A DNA stretch of 29,177 nt from SBBG01 sp033717875. Its GTDB lineage: Bacteria; Pseudomonadota; Gammaproteobacteria; Ga0077554; Ga007554. The stretch spans positions 1 to 29,177 of the forward strand of contig JADDKJ010000041.1 of the NCBI GenBank assembly GCA_033717875.1, written 5' to 3'. The notes under the pieces were generated by a model, which was not told where the DNA came from, did no database searches, and saw only the letters and a program-made list of their open reading frames with translations. Made by a program: the position numbers and the translations under genes. This document shows positions 15,853 through 26,160 of this stretch, in pieces; positions within the stretch are counted from its first letter, which is position 1; each line of letters begins with the position of its first letter.

Positions 15853-16656
15853 ACGGTGCAGCAGGAGTTCCAGCACCAGTTTGCTGCCGAAATAGGCGAG
15901 CATCAGCGTTACCGCGCCGCTCAGTGTCCAGCGGATGGCGGTGCGTCCGCGCCAGCCGAAACGCCAGCGGCCCCATAGCAGCACGGCGAATACCAGCCAA
16001 GCGATGATGCCCAGCACGGTTTTATGCACCAGGTGCTGGGCGAACATGTTTTCCAGAAAAACCGCGCCGCTGAGCAATGACAGGCTTTGCAGCACGAAGC
16101 CAAGGCCGATCATCTGGAACAGCAGCGTTTCCATCGTGGCCAGCGGCGGCAGTGCCCGGATGAATCCGCCGGGATGGCGCGCCCGCAGATGCCGATCCTG
16201 AATGGATAGCAGAATGGCCTGCACCGCGGAGATGCTGACCACGCTGTAGGCCAGTATTGAAATGATGATGTGCGCCTGGATTCCCGGCGTGGCCTTTTCG
16301 AGGATCAGGTTCGAGGTGGGAAATATCATTTCCACAGCGAGGGCGAGCCCCGCCAGCGGGAAGACGGCGATCCCCAGGTTTTCCACCGGCTTGTTCAGCG
16401 AGGTCAGCAGCACCAGCAGCGCGATCAGCCACGATAACAGCGAAAAGGCGTTGAAGAAGCCCAGATTGAGCCCTGCCGTGGTGAAGATGTTGTGATGCAA
16501 GGTGACGGCGTGCAGGGCTGAGGCGGCCAGTCCCATGGCGATCAAGCCGCCTCGGGGGAGTGGAATATTGCCTCTCTTATATAGGGAGTAGGCGAGCAGG
16601 AATCCCGTCACGCAGTACAGAATAATGGCGGTAAAGCTGATGATGATCGTGGTCAT
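15850..16656 (-). CDS. ypjD: YpjD, CcsA/HemX-like inner-membrane protein
   Basis: The 268-residue product is a multi-pass membrane protein (about eight hydrophobic segments) of the cytochrome c assembly CcsA/HemX group, of the type annotated as inner-membrane protein YpjD. The central segment with AHIIISILAYSVVSISAVQAILL fits that group, as does the late HLVHKTVLGIIAWLVFAVLLWGRWRFGWRGRTAIRW segment. The precise role of YpjD is unsettled, although members of the wider family handle haem. Its neighbour in enterobacteria is corB, as here. The stop codon TAG is contributed by the adjacent MITE-like element and was probably TAA originally. No strong ribosome site precedes the ATG at 16656. The upstream neighbour usually seen, ffh, is absent; a divergent phosphodiesterase-like gene lies there. 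Confidence 0.85.
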   Translation of the reverse strand: MTTIIISFTAIILYCVTGFLLAYSLYKRGNIPLPRGGLIAMGLAASALHAVTLHHNIFTTAGLNLGFFNAFSLLSWLIALLVLLTSLNKPVENLGIAVFPLAGLALAVEMIFPTSNLILEKATPGIQAHIIISILAYSVVSISAVQAILLSIQDRHLRARHPGGFIRALPPLATMETLLFQMIGLGFVLQSLSLLSGAVFLENMFAQHLVHKTVLGIIAWLVFAVLLWGRWRFGWRGRTAIRWTLSGAVTLMLAYFGSKLVLELLLHR

Positions 16657-16761
16657 TCGGGTAGGGTTTCATCTGCAAGGCATGAAATCATCGCATATAT
16701 GGCCGTGTCATTGAAAGGGCGGGCTCATGTTCCTCGCGGAGCTGGCCGATGTAATGGGTAC

Positions 16762-16791
16762 TTGGGCATTTTTTGTGCGATCGGTTATAGT
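16762..16791 (+). promoter_or_regulatory. Predicted promoter for the cyclic-nucleotide phosphodiesterase-like gene
   Basis: TTGGGC (16762-16767) and TATAGT (16786-16791) are spaced by 18 bases, 52 bases before the start at 16844, in the divergent region between ypjD and this gene. Confidence 0.4.
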
Positions 16792-16843
16792 CGTGCGTGT
16801 GCAGGTATTCGGCGGGGTATATGGGTAACACAGGAAGTAAGGC

Positions 16844-17608
16844 ATGAACGTCAGGGTGCTGGGAGCGAGCGGCGGTGTGGGGCCGGGACTCAAAACCACC
16901 TCGTTGCTGATCGATGACGATATTCTGATCGATGCCGGTAGCGGCGTCGGAGAACTGAGTCTCGAGCAGATGGCGTCTATTCGCCATATTTTCATTACCC
17001 ATTCCCACCTCGATCACGTCGCCTTTCTGCCTTTGTTGCTCGACAGCGTTTTCGATTCGATACGCGAGCCGGTGTTGGTGCATGGCCAGGCGGCGACATT
17101 GCGCGCCTTGCAGGAGCATATCTTCAACTGGGTGATCTGGCCCGATTTCTCCAGGCTGCCGCAGCCCGATACGCCGGTGATGCGCTATGAAGTCATGGCG
17201 CCGGGAGAGGTATGCACGATCGCGGGGCGGGCGCTGGAGATGATCGCCGTCAACCACGCCGTCCCTGGTGTCGGCTACCACATCGAAAGCCCCGGCGGTG
17301 CGCTGGCTTTCAGCGGCGATACCACCACGAATGACAGCTTCTGGGCGGCGCTCAACGCCCGGCAGAGGCTGGATGTTCTGATTGTCGAATCGGCTTTTGC
17401 CAACGCTAATCTCGAACTTAGCCGCCTGGCCTGCCATTATTGTCCCGTGCTGCTGGCCGAGGATATCGCCAAACTGCGTCATGACCCTGTCATATACATC
17501 ACCCACAACAAGCCGGGCGACGAGGAAACCATCTTCGCCGAATGCCAGGCCGCCATGCCGCAGCGCAATTTGCGGCGGCTTGGTGGCGGAGAAATCATCC
17601 CATTGTAA
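16844..17608 (+). CDS. Metallo-beta-lactamase-fold 3',5'-cyclic-nucleotide phosphodiesterase (class II-like)
   Basis: The 254-residue cytoplasmic protein has a metallo-beta-lactamase fold. Metal ligands are visible: H53, H55, D57 and H58 in THSHLDH, H138 in VNHAVPG, D159 in FSGDTT and H221 in ITHNKPG. The N-terminus (RVLGASGGVGPGLKTTSLLIDDDILIDAG), the HIFNWVIWPDF segment and the ESAFAN segment match proteins annotated as 3',5'-cyclic-nucleotide phosphodiesterase of the class II type, which cleave cAMP or cGMP. Substrate is unproven here; tRNase Z-like hydrolases share the fold. TAAGG (16836-16840) and AGGAAG further upstream provide the ribosome site. It is a single gene, transcribed away from ypjD and towards ssb. 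Confidence 0.8.
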   Translation: MNVRVLGASGGVGPGLKTTSLLIDDDILIDAGSGVGELSLEQMASIRHIFITHSHLDHVAFLPLLLDSVFDSIREPVLVHGQAATLRALQEHIFNWVIWPDFSRLPQPDTPVMRYEVMAPGEVCTIAGRALEMIAVNHAVPGVGYHIESPGGALAFSGDTTTNDSFWAALNARQRLDVLIVESAFANANLELSRLACHYCPVLLAEDIAKLRHDPVIYITHNKPGDEETIFAECQAAMPQRNLRRLGGGEIIPL

Positions 17609-17754
17609 ACAGCTTCTGAACGGTGCTTTACAAACGAGCGAAACGGTAGCACTATTGGAAAATTATTTCCATGGGATGGGTGCTGGGGAAGGGCAAGGAA
17701 TTGCGATCGCCATGGAACGACGCGGGGCAAGGAATTGTCCGGCAGGAGCACTGG

Positions 17755-17778
17755 AAAGGCGGCCTTCGGGCCGCCTTT
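17755..17778. terminator. Bidirectional terminator between the phosphodiesterase-like gene and ssb
   Basis: A 10-bp stem AAAGGCGGCC / GGCCGCCTTT closes on a stable TTCG tetraloop. On the plus strand it is followed by CTTTATT; on the minus strand the stem itself ends in TTT. It sits between convergent genes, 19 bases beyond the ssb stop codon, so it can serve both. Confidence 0.82.
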
Positions 17779-17797
17779 CTTTATTGCGCTTGGCCGT

Positions 17798-18253
17798 TCA
17801 GAACGGAATATCGTCGTCGAAATCGTCAAAACCACCGCTCCCCGCCGCTTGAGGTTCGGGTTTGGCCGCTCGTCCACCGCTTTGTGGCGCGGAGGCTTGA
17901 CTGAAATCACCGCCACGGCTGTCGAGCATTTGCAACTCGCTGGCGACGATCTTGGTGATATAGCGATCGGCCCCGGTGGTTTTGTCCTGGTACTTGTCGG
18001 TGCGCAGCGAGCCTTCGATATAGACCTTCGAGCCCTTCTTCAGGTATTCGCCGGCGATTTCCGCCAGCCGGTTGAAGAATTCCACGTTATGCCATTCGGT
18101 GCGCTCCTTTTTCTCACCGGTCTGTTTGTCTTTCCAGCTTTCGCTGGTGGCGATGGTGACGTTGGCCACGGCGGAGCCGGAGGGCATGTAGCGCACTTCG
18201 GGGTCTTTGCCGAGGTTGCCGATCAGAATGACTTTGTTGACGCCTCTTGCCAT
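17798..18253 (-). CDS. ssb: Single-stranded DNA-binding protein
   Basis: SSB coats single-stranded DNA during replication, repair and recombination. The 151-residue product has an OB fold at about 5-110 (GVNKVILIGNLGKDPEVRYMPSG, then EWHNVEFFNRLAEIAGEYLKKGSKVYIEGSLRT). A Gly/Ala/Gln-rich disordered linker follows, ending in the acidic DDDIPF tip that recruits partner proteins. The start at 18253 follows AGAGG at good spacing on the minus strand. Like the YajR-like gene downstream of uvrA's divergent promoter, it is transcribed opposite to uvrA; ssb and uvrA are neighbours in many proteobacteria. A c-di-GMP gene lies between them here. Confidence 0.95.
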   Translation of the reverse strand: MARGVNKVILIGNLGKDPEVRYMPSGSAVANVTIATSESWKDKQTGEKKERTEWHNVEFFNRLAEIAGEYLKKGSKVYIEGSLRTDKYQDKTTGADRYITKIVASELQMLDSRGGDFSQASAPQSGGRAAKPEPQAAGSGGFDDFDDDIPF

Positions 18254-18806
18254 GGGGGAGCCTCTTTCAACGGAGAAATTTCAATTTCCAAGCTTAAAGC
18301 TTCGTGCAGGAAGCTTCAAGGCCTGTTTGTAACTTGTGTCAGCCAAAGCAGAAATATCCCCTTTTAATGGGGAAGGGGCTGTGTAAATAGTGTTGCATTG
18401 ATAATCGGAACCTCTGAATTAATACGAGGTTCCGCGGCACATGGACGTGCCGGCATTTTTTCAATCACGGCAAGTGATTGAAAAATGAAAGAAAAGCAAA
18501 AATCACATTTTCGCTTCCCGTGTGCCGATAATTCCAGGATGGAATTATCGGCGTTTCCTTAAAAGTGTCCGTTAAACTGGGGGAGGTTCAATTTGACCCC
18601 TTGCCCCTTTTGTGTTCGCCCTTGACTTGACTCTTGATTGCGTCGGCACGCCCCCGCCTGATTCCGCTCTGCCACCATCTGCTCAGCGGGTGAATGACAG
18701 AATCTTGCAAAATAACCACATCCCCCTTGCGCCTATTGTCAAGAATGTGTTTGACTCTGAGTTCATGCCGGCAAAGCAAAAATAAATATTCACCGGGAGG
18801 GTAAAT
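18254..18806. other. 553-base divergent intergenic region with four clustered hairpins
   Basis: No gene is supported here. Four perfect stem-loops occur in 146 bases: 18407-18433 (8-bp stem), 18436-18451 (5 bp), 18457-18485 (12 bp, 5-base loop) and 18524-18552 (12 bp, 5-base loop). CGGCACA at 18435-18441 can also pair with TGTGCCG at 18521-18527, which would enclose the third hairpin. AAGCTT-based dyads lie near 18290-18318. The region must hold the promoters for ssb (minus) and the globin-coupled gene (plus); I see no convincing LexA box. It could be a structured RNA, a repeat remnant or a regulatory region. Confidence 0.6.
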
Positions 18807-21407
18807 ATGGTGGCAATGAATGAAATCATCGACAGCATCCTCAGAGAGATGGACATCGATGTCGATGAAATCTCCTTGCGCAAGGACTACCTCGAGTTCA
18901 TGGCGAACGACGCGGCGCTGCTCAAGGAACTGCACGACTGTCTGAGCGCGGCGCGCCCCTATTTCATCGAGGATTTTTATGCCCATCTCGCGGCTTTCAC
19001 CCCGATACGGACCCTGATTCCCGATGTGCCCACTCTGGAGCGCCTGAAACAAAAACAGTCGGAATACTTCGACCGCCTGACGGCGGGAGAATACGATTGG
19101 GATTATGTGCGCGATCGCCTGCGCGTGGGCGTTGTGCATCAGCGCGTCGGGCTGGCCCCTCAATGGTACTTGGGCGCCTACAGCAAATACCTCATAAACC
19201 TGTTGCCCGAGGTGTGGCACATTACCCAGGGTGACGCCGACAAGACGCTGGCGGCGCTACGCGCCCTGATCAGGATAATCTTTTTCGACATAGGCCTGGC
19301 CATCGACACCTATATCCATGCCGATCGCCGGGCCATCGAATCGCTGAAGGCGTTTGCCGAGAACATCATCGCCAGCCTGCCGCTATGCTTGTTGGTGATT
19401 TCCGCTGAACACCGCGTTGTCTCCGCCAACCTGCCGTGCAGGACGCTGTTCGGCTTGAGCGCCGATCACCTGGCCGGGAAGCACCTGGAAGAGATTTTGC
19501 CAATGGTGGGCGTTCAAGAGGCGGCGGATGAAGTGCTGGCAACGGGCAAGGCACGGCGGGGCATGACCGTGAAGCTCTCCAGTGAAGGAGAGGAAAAATA
19601 TCTGCGGATCTCCATCGCCCGGCTCGATTCGGCCGAAAAGCAGCCCCCGGAGGCGGCGCAACTGCTCCTCGCCGTAGAAAATCTCACCGAAGAGGAGCGG
19701 TTGCGCGCGCTCACCATGGACTCCGCGGAACGCATCCGCTCCATCATGGACAACGTGATCGATGGCATCATCACTATCAATGAGCATGGTATTGTCGAAT
19801 CCTTCAACCGTTCGGCACAGCGGATCTTCGGCCATGCTGCGGATGAAGTGATCGGCCGGAATGTCAGCATGCTGATGCCCGAGCCTTATCACAGCGAGCA
19901 TGACGGCTATCTGGCGCGCTATCTGAACACCCATCAGGCCGCGTGCCTGAACTTCGGGGTGCGCGAGGTGGTGGGCCGGCGCAAGGACGGCTCGACCTTT
20001 CCCATGAATCTTGCCACCAGCGAGATGCGTCTCGGCGACAGGCGCCTGTTCATCGGTATCGTGCGTGACATGACGGAGCACAAACAGGACAAGGAGCGGC
20101 TCGATTATCTCGCCAATTTTGACGAGCTGACTGGCCTGCCCAACCGCAACCTGTTTCAAGACCGGCTAAGCCAGCATCTGGCCCATGCCTTCCGGCACGA
20201 TCATCAACCCGTGGCCTTGCTGTTTCTTGGCCTGGACCGCTTTAAGGCGATTAATGACACACTGGGCCACGATCATGGCGATCTCCTGTTGCATGCCGTG
20301 GCGCAAAGACTGAAAGACTGCATCCGCACCGAAGACACTGTGGCGCGGGGGGGTGGCGATGAATTCGCCATTATCCTCACGGACACCAAGGGACCCCAGG
20401 ATGCCGTGCGGGTGGCGGAAAAAGTGCTGGAGGCATTCCGTTCCCCCTTCCTTGTTCGAGAGCAGGAGCTGTTTATCTCGGCAAGCATCGGCATCACACT
20501 CTACCCCAGCGATGGAGCCGACACACAGACCCTGTTGAAAAATGCCGGGGTGGCCATGGATCGCGCCAAGGAAAAGGGCAAGAACACCTATCAATTCTAC
20601 ACCACCGGCATGAACAGCCAGGCACTGGCGAGACTGACCCTGGAAAACCGCCTGCGCCGCGCCCTGGAGCGCAATGAGTACCTGTTGCACTACCAGCCCA
20701 TGGTGGATGTCGCCTCCGGAAAGATCACCAGCGTCGAGGCGCTGATCCGCTGGAGGCATTCGCAGACAGGACTGGTTCCGCCGGCAGAGTTCATCCCCCT
20801 ATTGGAAGACACCGGGCTGATCGTGCCCGTCGGCGCATGGGTATTGCACACCGCGTGCGCCCAAGCCAGGTTCTGGCAGACGATCAACCCCCGCGCCATC
20901 GGTGTGTCCGTCAACCTCTCCGCCTGGCAATTCAACGACCCGCGCCTCGCTGAGCAGATAGGCCAGATACTGGCAGACACCGGCCTTGAACCGCACCTGC
21001 TGGAGCTGGAAATCACCGAAAGCATGCTCATGCAACATGTCGAGACCGCCATCGGTACCCTGAACGCTCTTCACGGGATGGGGGTGAGGCTTGCCATAGA
21101 TGATTTCGGCACCGGCTATTCCTCGCTCAGCTACCTGCGGCGATTTCCTATACACAGCCTGAAAATCGACCGCTCCTTTGTGGATGGAGTTACCACAAAT
21201 CCCGACGATGCCGCTATTGCCGACACCATCCTCGCGTTGGCGCATACCCTGAATTTACGAGTGATCGCCGAGGGCGTGGAAACAGACGAGCAACTGCAAT
21301 ATCTCCGTTCCAGGCGCTGCGATATGGCGCAGGGTTACCTGCTCAGCAAACCGCTGCCTGCCGAAGAAATCACCACGATGTTATTGATGCGGCACGAATA
21401 TGTTTGA
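18807..21407 (+). CDS. Globin-coupled PAS-PAS-GGDEF-EAL c-di-GMP protein
   Basis: This 866-residue cytoplasmic protein has a globin-coupled sensor domain at about 18-175 with probable proximal haem ligand H111 (VVHQRVGLAPQWYLGAY). Two PAS domains follow (about 183-295 and 305-425; the second has the GIVESFNRSAQRIFG pattern). Next come a GGDEF domain (about 435-600) and an EAL domain (about 610-860). The EAL domain keeps E644-A-L, N703, E735, D765-D766, K786 and E822, so c-di-GMP hydrolysis is expected. The GGDEF signature at 516-520 and an RxxD I-site (R507-D510) are intact, but the metal-binding Asp of the DLDRFK motif is Gly475. That predicts loss of cyclase activity, perhaps leaving a GTP-binding regulatory domain. 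GGGAGG at 18795-18800 supports the start. A monocistronic oxygen- or gas-responsive phosphodiesterase is inferred. Confidence 0.92.
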   Translation: MVAMNEIIDSILREMDIDVDEISLRKDYLEFMANDAALLKELHDCLSAARPYFIEDFYAHLAAFTPIRTLIPDVPTLERLKQKQSEYFDRLTAGEYDWDYVRDRLRVGVVHQRVGLAPQWYLGAYSKYLINLLPEVWHITQGDADKTLAALRALIRIIFFDIGLAIDTYIHADRRAIESLKAFAENIIASLPLCLLVISAEHRVVSANLPCRTLFGLSADHLAGKHLEEILPMVGVQEAADEVLATGKARRGMTVKLSSEGEEKYLRISIARLDSAEKQPPEAAQLLLAVENLTEEERLRALTMDSAERIRSIMDNVIDGIITINEHGIVESFNRSAQRIFGHAADEVIGRNVSMLMPEPYHSEHDGYLARYLNTHQAACLNFGVREVVGRRKDGSTFPMNLATSEMRLGDRRLFIGIVRDMTEHKQDKERLDYLANFDELTGLPNRNLFQDRLSQHLAHAFRHDHQPVALLFLGLDRFKAINDTLGHDHGDLLLHAVAQRLKDCIRTEDTVARGGGDEFAIILTDTKGPQDAVRVAEKVLEAFRSPFLVREQELFISASIGITLYPSDGADTQTLLKNAGVAMDRAKEKGKNTYQFYTTGMNSQALARLTLENRLRRALERNEYLLHYQPMVDVASGKITSVEALIRWRHSQTGLVPPAEFIPLLEDTGLIVPVGAWVLHTACAQARFWQTINPRAIGVSVNLSAWQFNDPRLAEQIGQILADTGLEPHLLELEITESMLMQHVETAIGTLNALHGMGVRLAIDDFGTGYSSLSYLRRFPIHSLKIDRSFVDGVTTNPDDAAIADTILALAHTLNLRVIAEGVETDEQLQYLRSRRCDMAQGYLLSKPLPAEEITTMLLMRHEYV

Positions 21408-21434
21408 AGTGCAAGCCCCTGCACCCTCACCCCA

Positions 21435-21460
21435 ACCCTCTCCCGCGCGCGGGAGAGGGT
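21435..21460. repeat. 26-base perfect palindrome (REP-like)
   Basis: A GC-rich perfect palindrome of 26 bases (arm ACCCTCTCCCGCG) starts 28 bases after the GGDEF-EAL stop. It is preceded by the CCCTCACCCCAA-type sequence common to dispersed proteobacterial repeats. It may also help end transcription, although no T run follows. Confidence 0.65.
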
Positions 21461-21468
21461 GTGTTTGT

Positions 21469-21498
21469 GGCCAGATGAAGTTAAAACTTCATCTGGCC
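21469..21498. repeat. 14-bp perfect inverted repeat
   Basis: GGCCAGATGAAGTT and its exact complement flank an AA centre. This is a second strong hairpin in the same 240-base spacer, with no following T run. Confidence 0.65.
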
Positions 21499-21506
21499 GG
21501 ATCAAT

Positions 21507-21650
21507 AGGGAAGCGCTGATTTATTAAGTACCCCTTCTCCCTCAGGGAGAAGGCCGGGTGAGAGGTGTTAAAATTCAATAACTTACCTCGCGCCTTTCCC
21601 TCGTTCTAACTCTTCCCGCAGAGAGAAGGGGGATTAAATCAGCGCTCCCT
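21507..21650. mobile_element. Small MITE/REP-like element abutting the MFS gene stop
   Basis: The ends are inverted repeats: AGCGCTGATTTA at 21512-21523 and its complement at 21635-21646. Similarity extends imperfectly for about 30 bases on each side, through AGGGA outside and CCCCTTCTC inside. An internal 10-bp hairpin occupies 21533-21553. The element of about 144 bases has no gene and ends exactly at the stop codon of the MFS gene, echoing the element next to ypjD. Confidence 0.65.
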
Positions 21651-23047
21651 TAATGGAAAATCGGGGTTGAAAATTCACGCAATGCCTCAGTGTCCAGCGT
21701 GTGCAGATCGACCTTGAGATAGGCGATGCCATCGGCGGCGATGACGGTGGCTTCGGCGACGCCGCGGACCTGGGCCAGGCGCATCGCCAGCTCGCGCGCC
21801 TTGGTTTCGTCAACTGCGCCCACGTTCACCATATGGTTACTGAGATAACGTGGCGGACGCATGCCTATCGCCATGGCCAGCCAGGCGACGGCTACGCCCG
21901 CGCACAGAATGAAGACCCCTCCCACCCCCGTCGCGCCATACAGCCAGCCACCCAGCGCGCCGCCGCAGAAGGCGCCGAAAAATTGCGAGGTGGAGTACAG
22001 CCCCATCGCCGTGCCCTTTTTTTCGGACGGGGCGGTCTTGGCGACCAGGGACGGCAGAGTGGCTTCCAGAACGTTGAAGGCGAGGAAAAACACCAGCATC
22101 AACAGCGAGATGCTCACCAGCGACGCATGGCCGAAGGCCAGTCCGGTCTGGGACAGTCCGACGGCGATCACCGAAGCGACGAACACTTGTTTCATGCGGC
22201 GGTGTTTTTCGGCCTGGATGATAAGCGGCACCATCAGGATCATCGACGCCAGTTGCACGCCCAGGTAGACCATCCAGTGGTGATCTTGCGCCAGCCCCGC
22301 ATGCTCGCGCAGCGCGACCGGCACGACGACGAAGCTCGCCGTGAGGATCATGTGCAGGGCGAAGATGCCGAAGTTCAGGCGCAGCAGTTCGCGGTCTTTC
22401 AGGATGTCGCCGAATTGGGCGGGGATGGCCTCGGCGTCGCGATGGAATGTGCTGTGCGCCGGCTGCGGCACCCAGAAGTGCAGTACCGCGATGCCGCCCA
22501 GGGCCAGCGCGGCGGTGAGCCAGAAGATGCCGGGCACGCCGATCCAGCTATTGAGCAGGGGGCCGGCGACCAGCGAGGTGGAGAACGACAGACCGATGGT
22601 CATGCCGATCACGGCCATGATCTTGAGGCGGTGTTCTTCGCGGGTGAGGTCGGCGGCCAGCGCCATGACGGCGGCGGCGATCGCCCCGCTGCCCTGGAGC
22701 GCCCGGCCGATGATGACGCCGGTGATGCTGTCCGAGATCGCCGCGACCACGCTGCCGATGGCGAAGATCAGCAGGCCCAGGGCGATGATCGGCTTGCGGC
22801 CGAAGCGGTCGGACAACATGCCGAACGGGATCTGGAACACCGCGTTGGCCAGGCCGTAAATGCCGATCGCCAAGCCGATGAGGAAGGGGGTGACGCCACT
22901 CAGATGATCGTGCGCATAAAGCGAAAATACCGGCAAGATCATGAACAATCCCATCATTCTCAACGCAAAAATGCTGGCAAGCGACAGCGATGCCTTGCGC
23001 TCGGTTGAGTTCATGTTTTGCTGGGGATTTTTTGCTGATCGGGCCAC
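21650..23047 (-). CDS. MFS transporter, YajR-like with C-terminal YAM-type domain
   Basis: The 465-residue protein is a 12-helix major facilitator. The loop 2-3 motif appears as GMLSDRFGRKPII near 76-88, and the 5th helix region has the SFSTSLVAGPLLNSWIG antiporter-like pattern. After the last helix (about 390), a soluble domain (VGAVDETKARELAMRLAQVRGVAEATVIAADGIAYLKVD) resembles the ferredoxin-like YAM domain of E. coli YajR, a proton-driven efflux-type carrier. Substrate is unknown. The GTG at 23047 is chosen because AGGA lies 7 bases upstream on the minus strand; the internal ATG at 23014 has no ribosome site. It is divergent from uvrA with an 85-base shared promoter region. Confidence 0.87.
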   Translation of the reverse strand: MARSAKNPQQNMNSTERKASLSLASIFALRMMGLFMILPVFSLYAHDHLSGVTPFLIGLAIGIYGLANAVFQIPFGMLSDRFGRKPIIALGLLIFAIGSVVAAISDSITGVIIGRALQGSGAIAAAVMALAADLTREEHRLKIMAVIGMTIGLSFSTSLVAGPLLNSWIGVPGIFWLTAALALGGIAVLHFWVPQPAHSTFHRDAEAIPAQFGDILKDRELLRLNFGIFALHMILTASFVVVPVALREHAGLAQDHHWMVYLGVQLASMILMVPLIIQAEKHRRMKQVFVASVIAVGLSQTGLAFGHASLVSISLLMLVFFLAFNVLEATLPSLVAKTAPSEKKGTAMGLYSTSQFFGAFCGGALGGWLYGATGVGGVFILCAGVAVAWLAMAIGMRPPRYLSNHMVNVGAVDETKARELAMRLAQVRGVAEATVIAADGIAYLKVDLHTLDTEALREFSTPIFH

Positions 23048-23072
23048 GAAAATATCCTGCTGATTCTCATTT

Positions 23073-23102
23073 TTGCTTGGAATAGATAAAAACGGCTATA
23101 TT
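23073..23102 (+). promoter_or_regulatory. Predicted sigma70 promoter for uvrA
   Basis: TTGCTT (23073-23078) and TATATT (23097-23102) are separated by 18 bases, 30 bases upstream of the uvrA start. No clear LexA (CTG-N10-CAG type) operator is seen overlapping it, so SOS control cannot be claimed. Confidence 0.5.
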
Positions 23103-23132
23103 AACAGGTTGGATATGCAGTAGGAAATTCGC

Positions 23133-26003
<2,871 letters not shown>

Positions 26004-26063
26004 AATCAGAGCGTCACAAAGTGACGAGGGAAGTTATTCCATTTCGCAATAAAAAGTGAAATA

Positions 26064-26119
26064 TTGTAGGGGTGCGTTCCACGCACCATTACCATTGGTG
26101 CGTGGAACGCACCCTACAA
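26064..26119. repeat. Long inverted repeat (GTAGGGTGCGT-type dispersed repeat)
   Basis: Arms 26064-26087 and 26097-26119 are complementary over 23 bp with a single bulged G and a 9-base loop. The GTAGGGTGCGTTCCACGCACC theme is a familiar dispersed palindrome in many bacterial genomes. It lies between the convergent uvrA and J-domain genes and could also act as a hairpin for transcription ends. Confidence 0.75.
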
Positions 26120-26160
26120 AATTATTGTCGTTTTTAACGCAAATTGGAATTACGTGGTTC

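Noticed and set aside
15547..16007. Several open frames across the ypjD-corB spacer
   Set aside because: They follow the inverted repeats of the MITE-like element (similar short peptides appear at both ends), have no ribosome sites and no family resemblance.
18323..18342. CTG...CAG word upstream of ssb as a LexA box
   Set aside because: The spacing between half-sites is too long for the gammaproteobacterial CTG-N10-CAG operator. No better match was seen for ssb or uvrA.
21701..23008. Plus-strand open frame of 435 codons opposite the MFS gene
   Set aside because: Its composition is Gln/Arg/His/Asp-rich without domains and it lies fully within a clear 12-helix transporter on the other strand.
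26012..26026. CGTCAC/GTGACG hairpin just after uvrA as a terminator
   Set aside because: The stem is 6 bp with no following T run. The larger inverted repeat at 26064-26119 is a better candidate for a transcription end.
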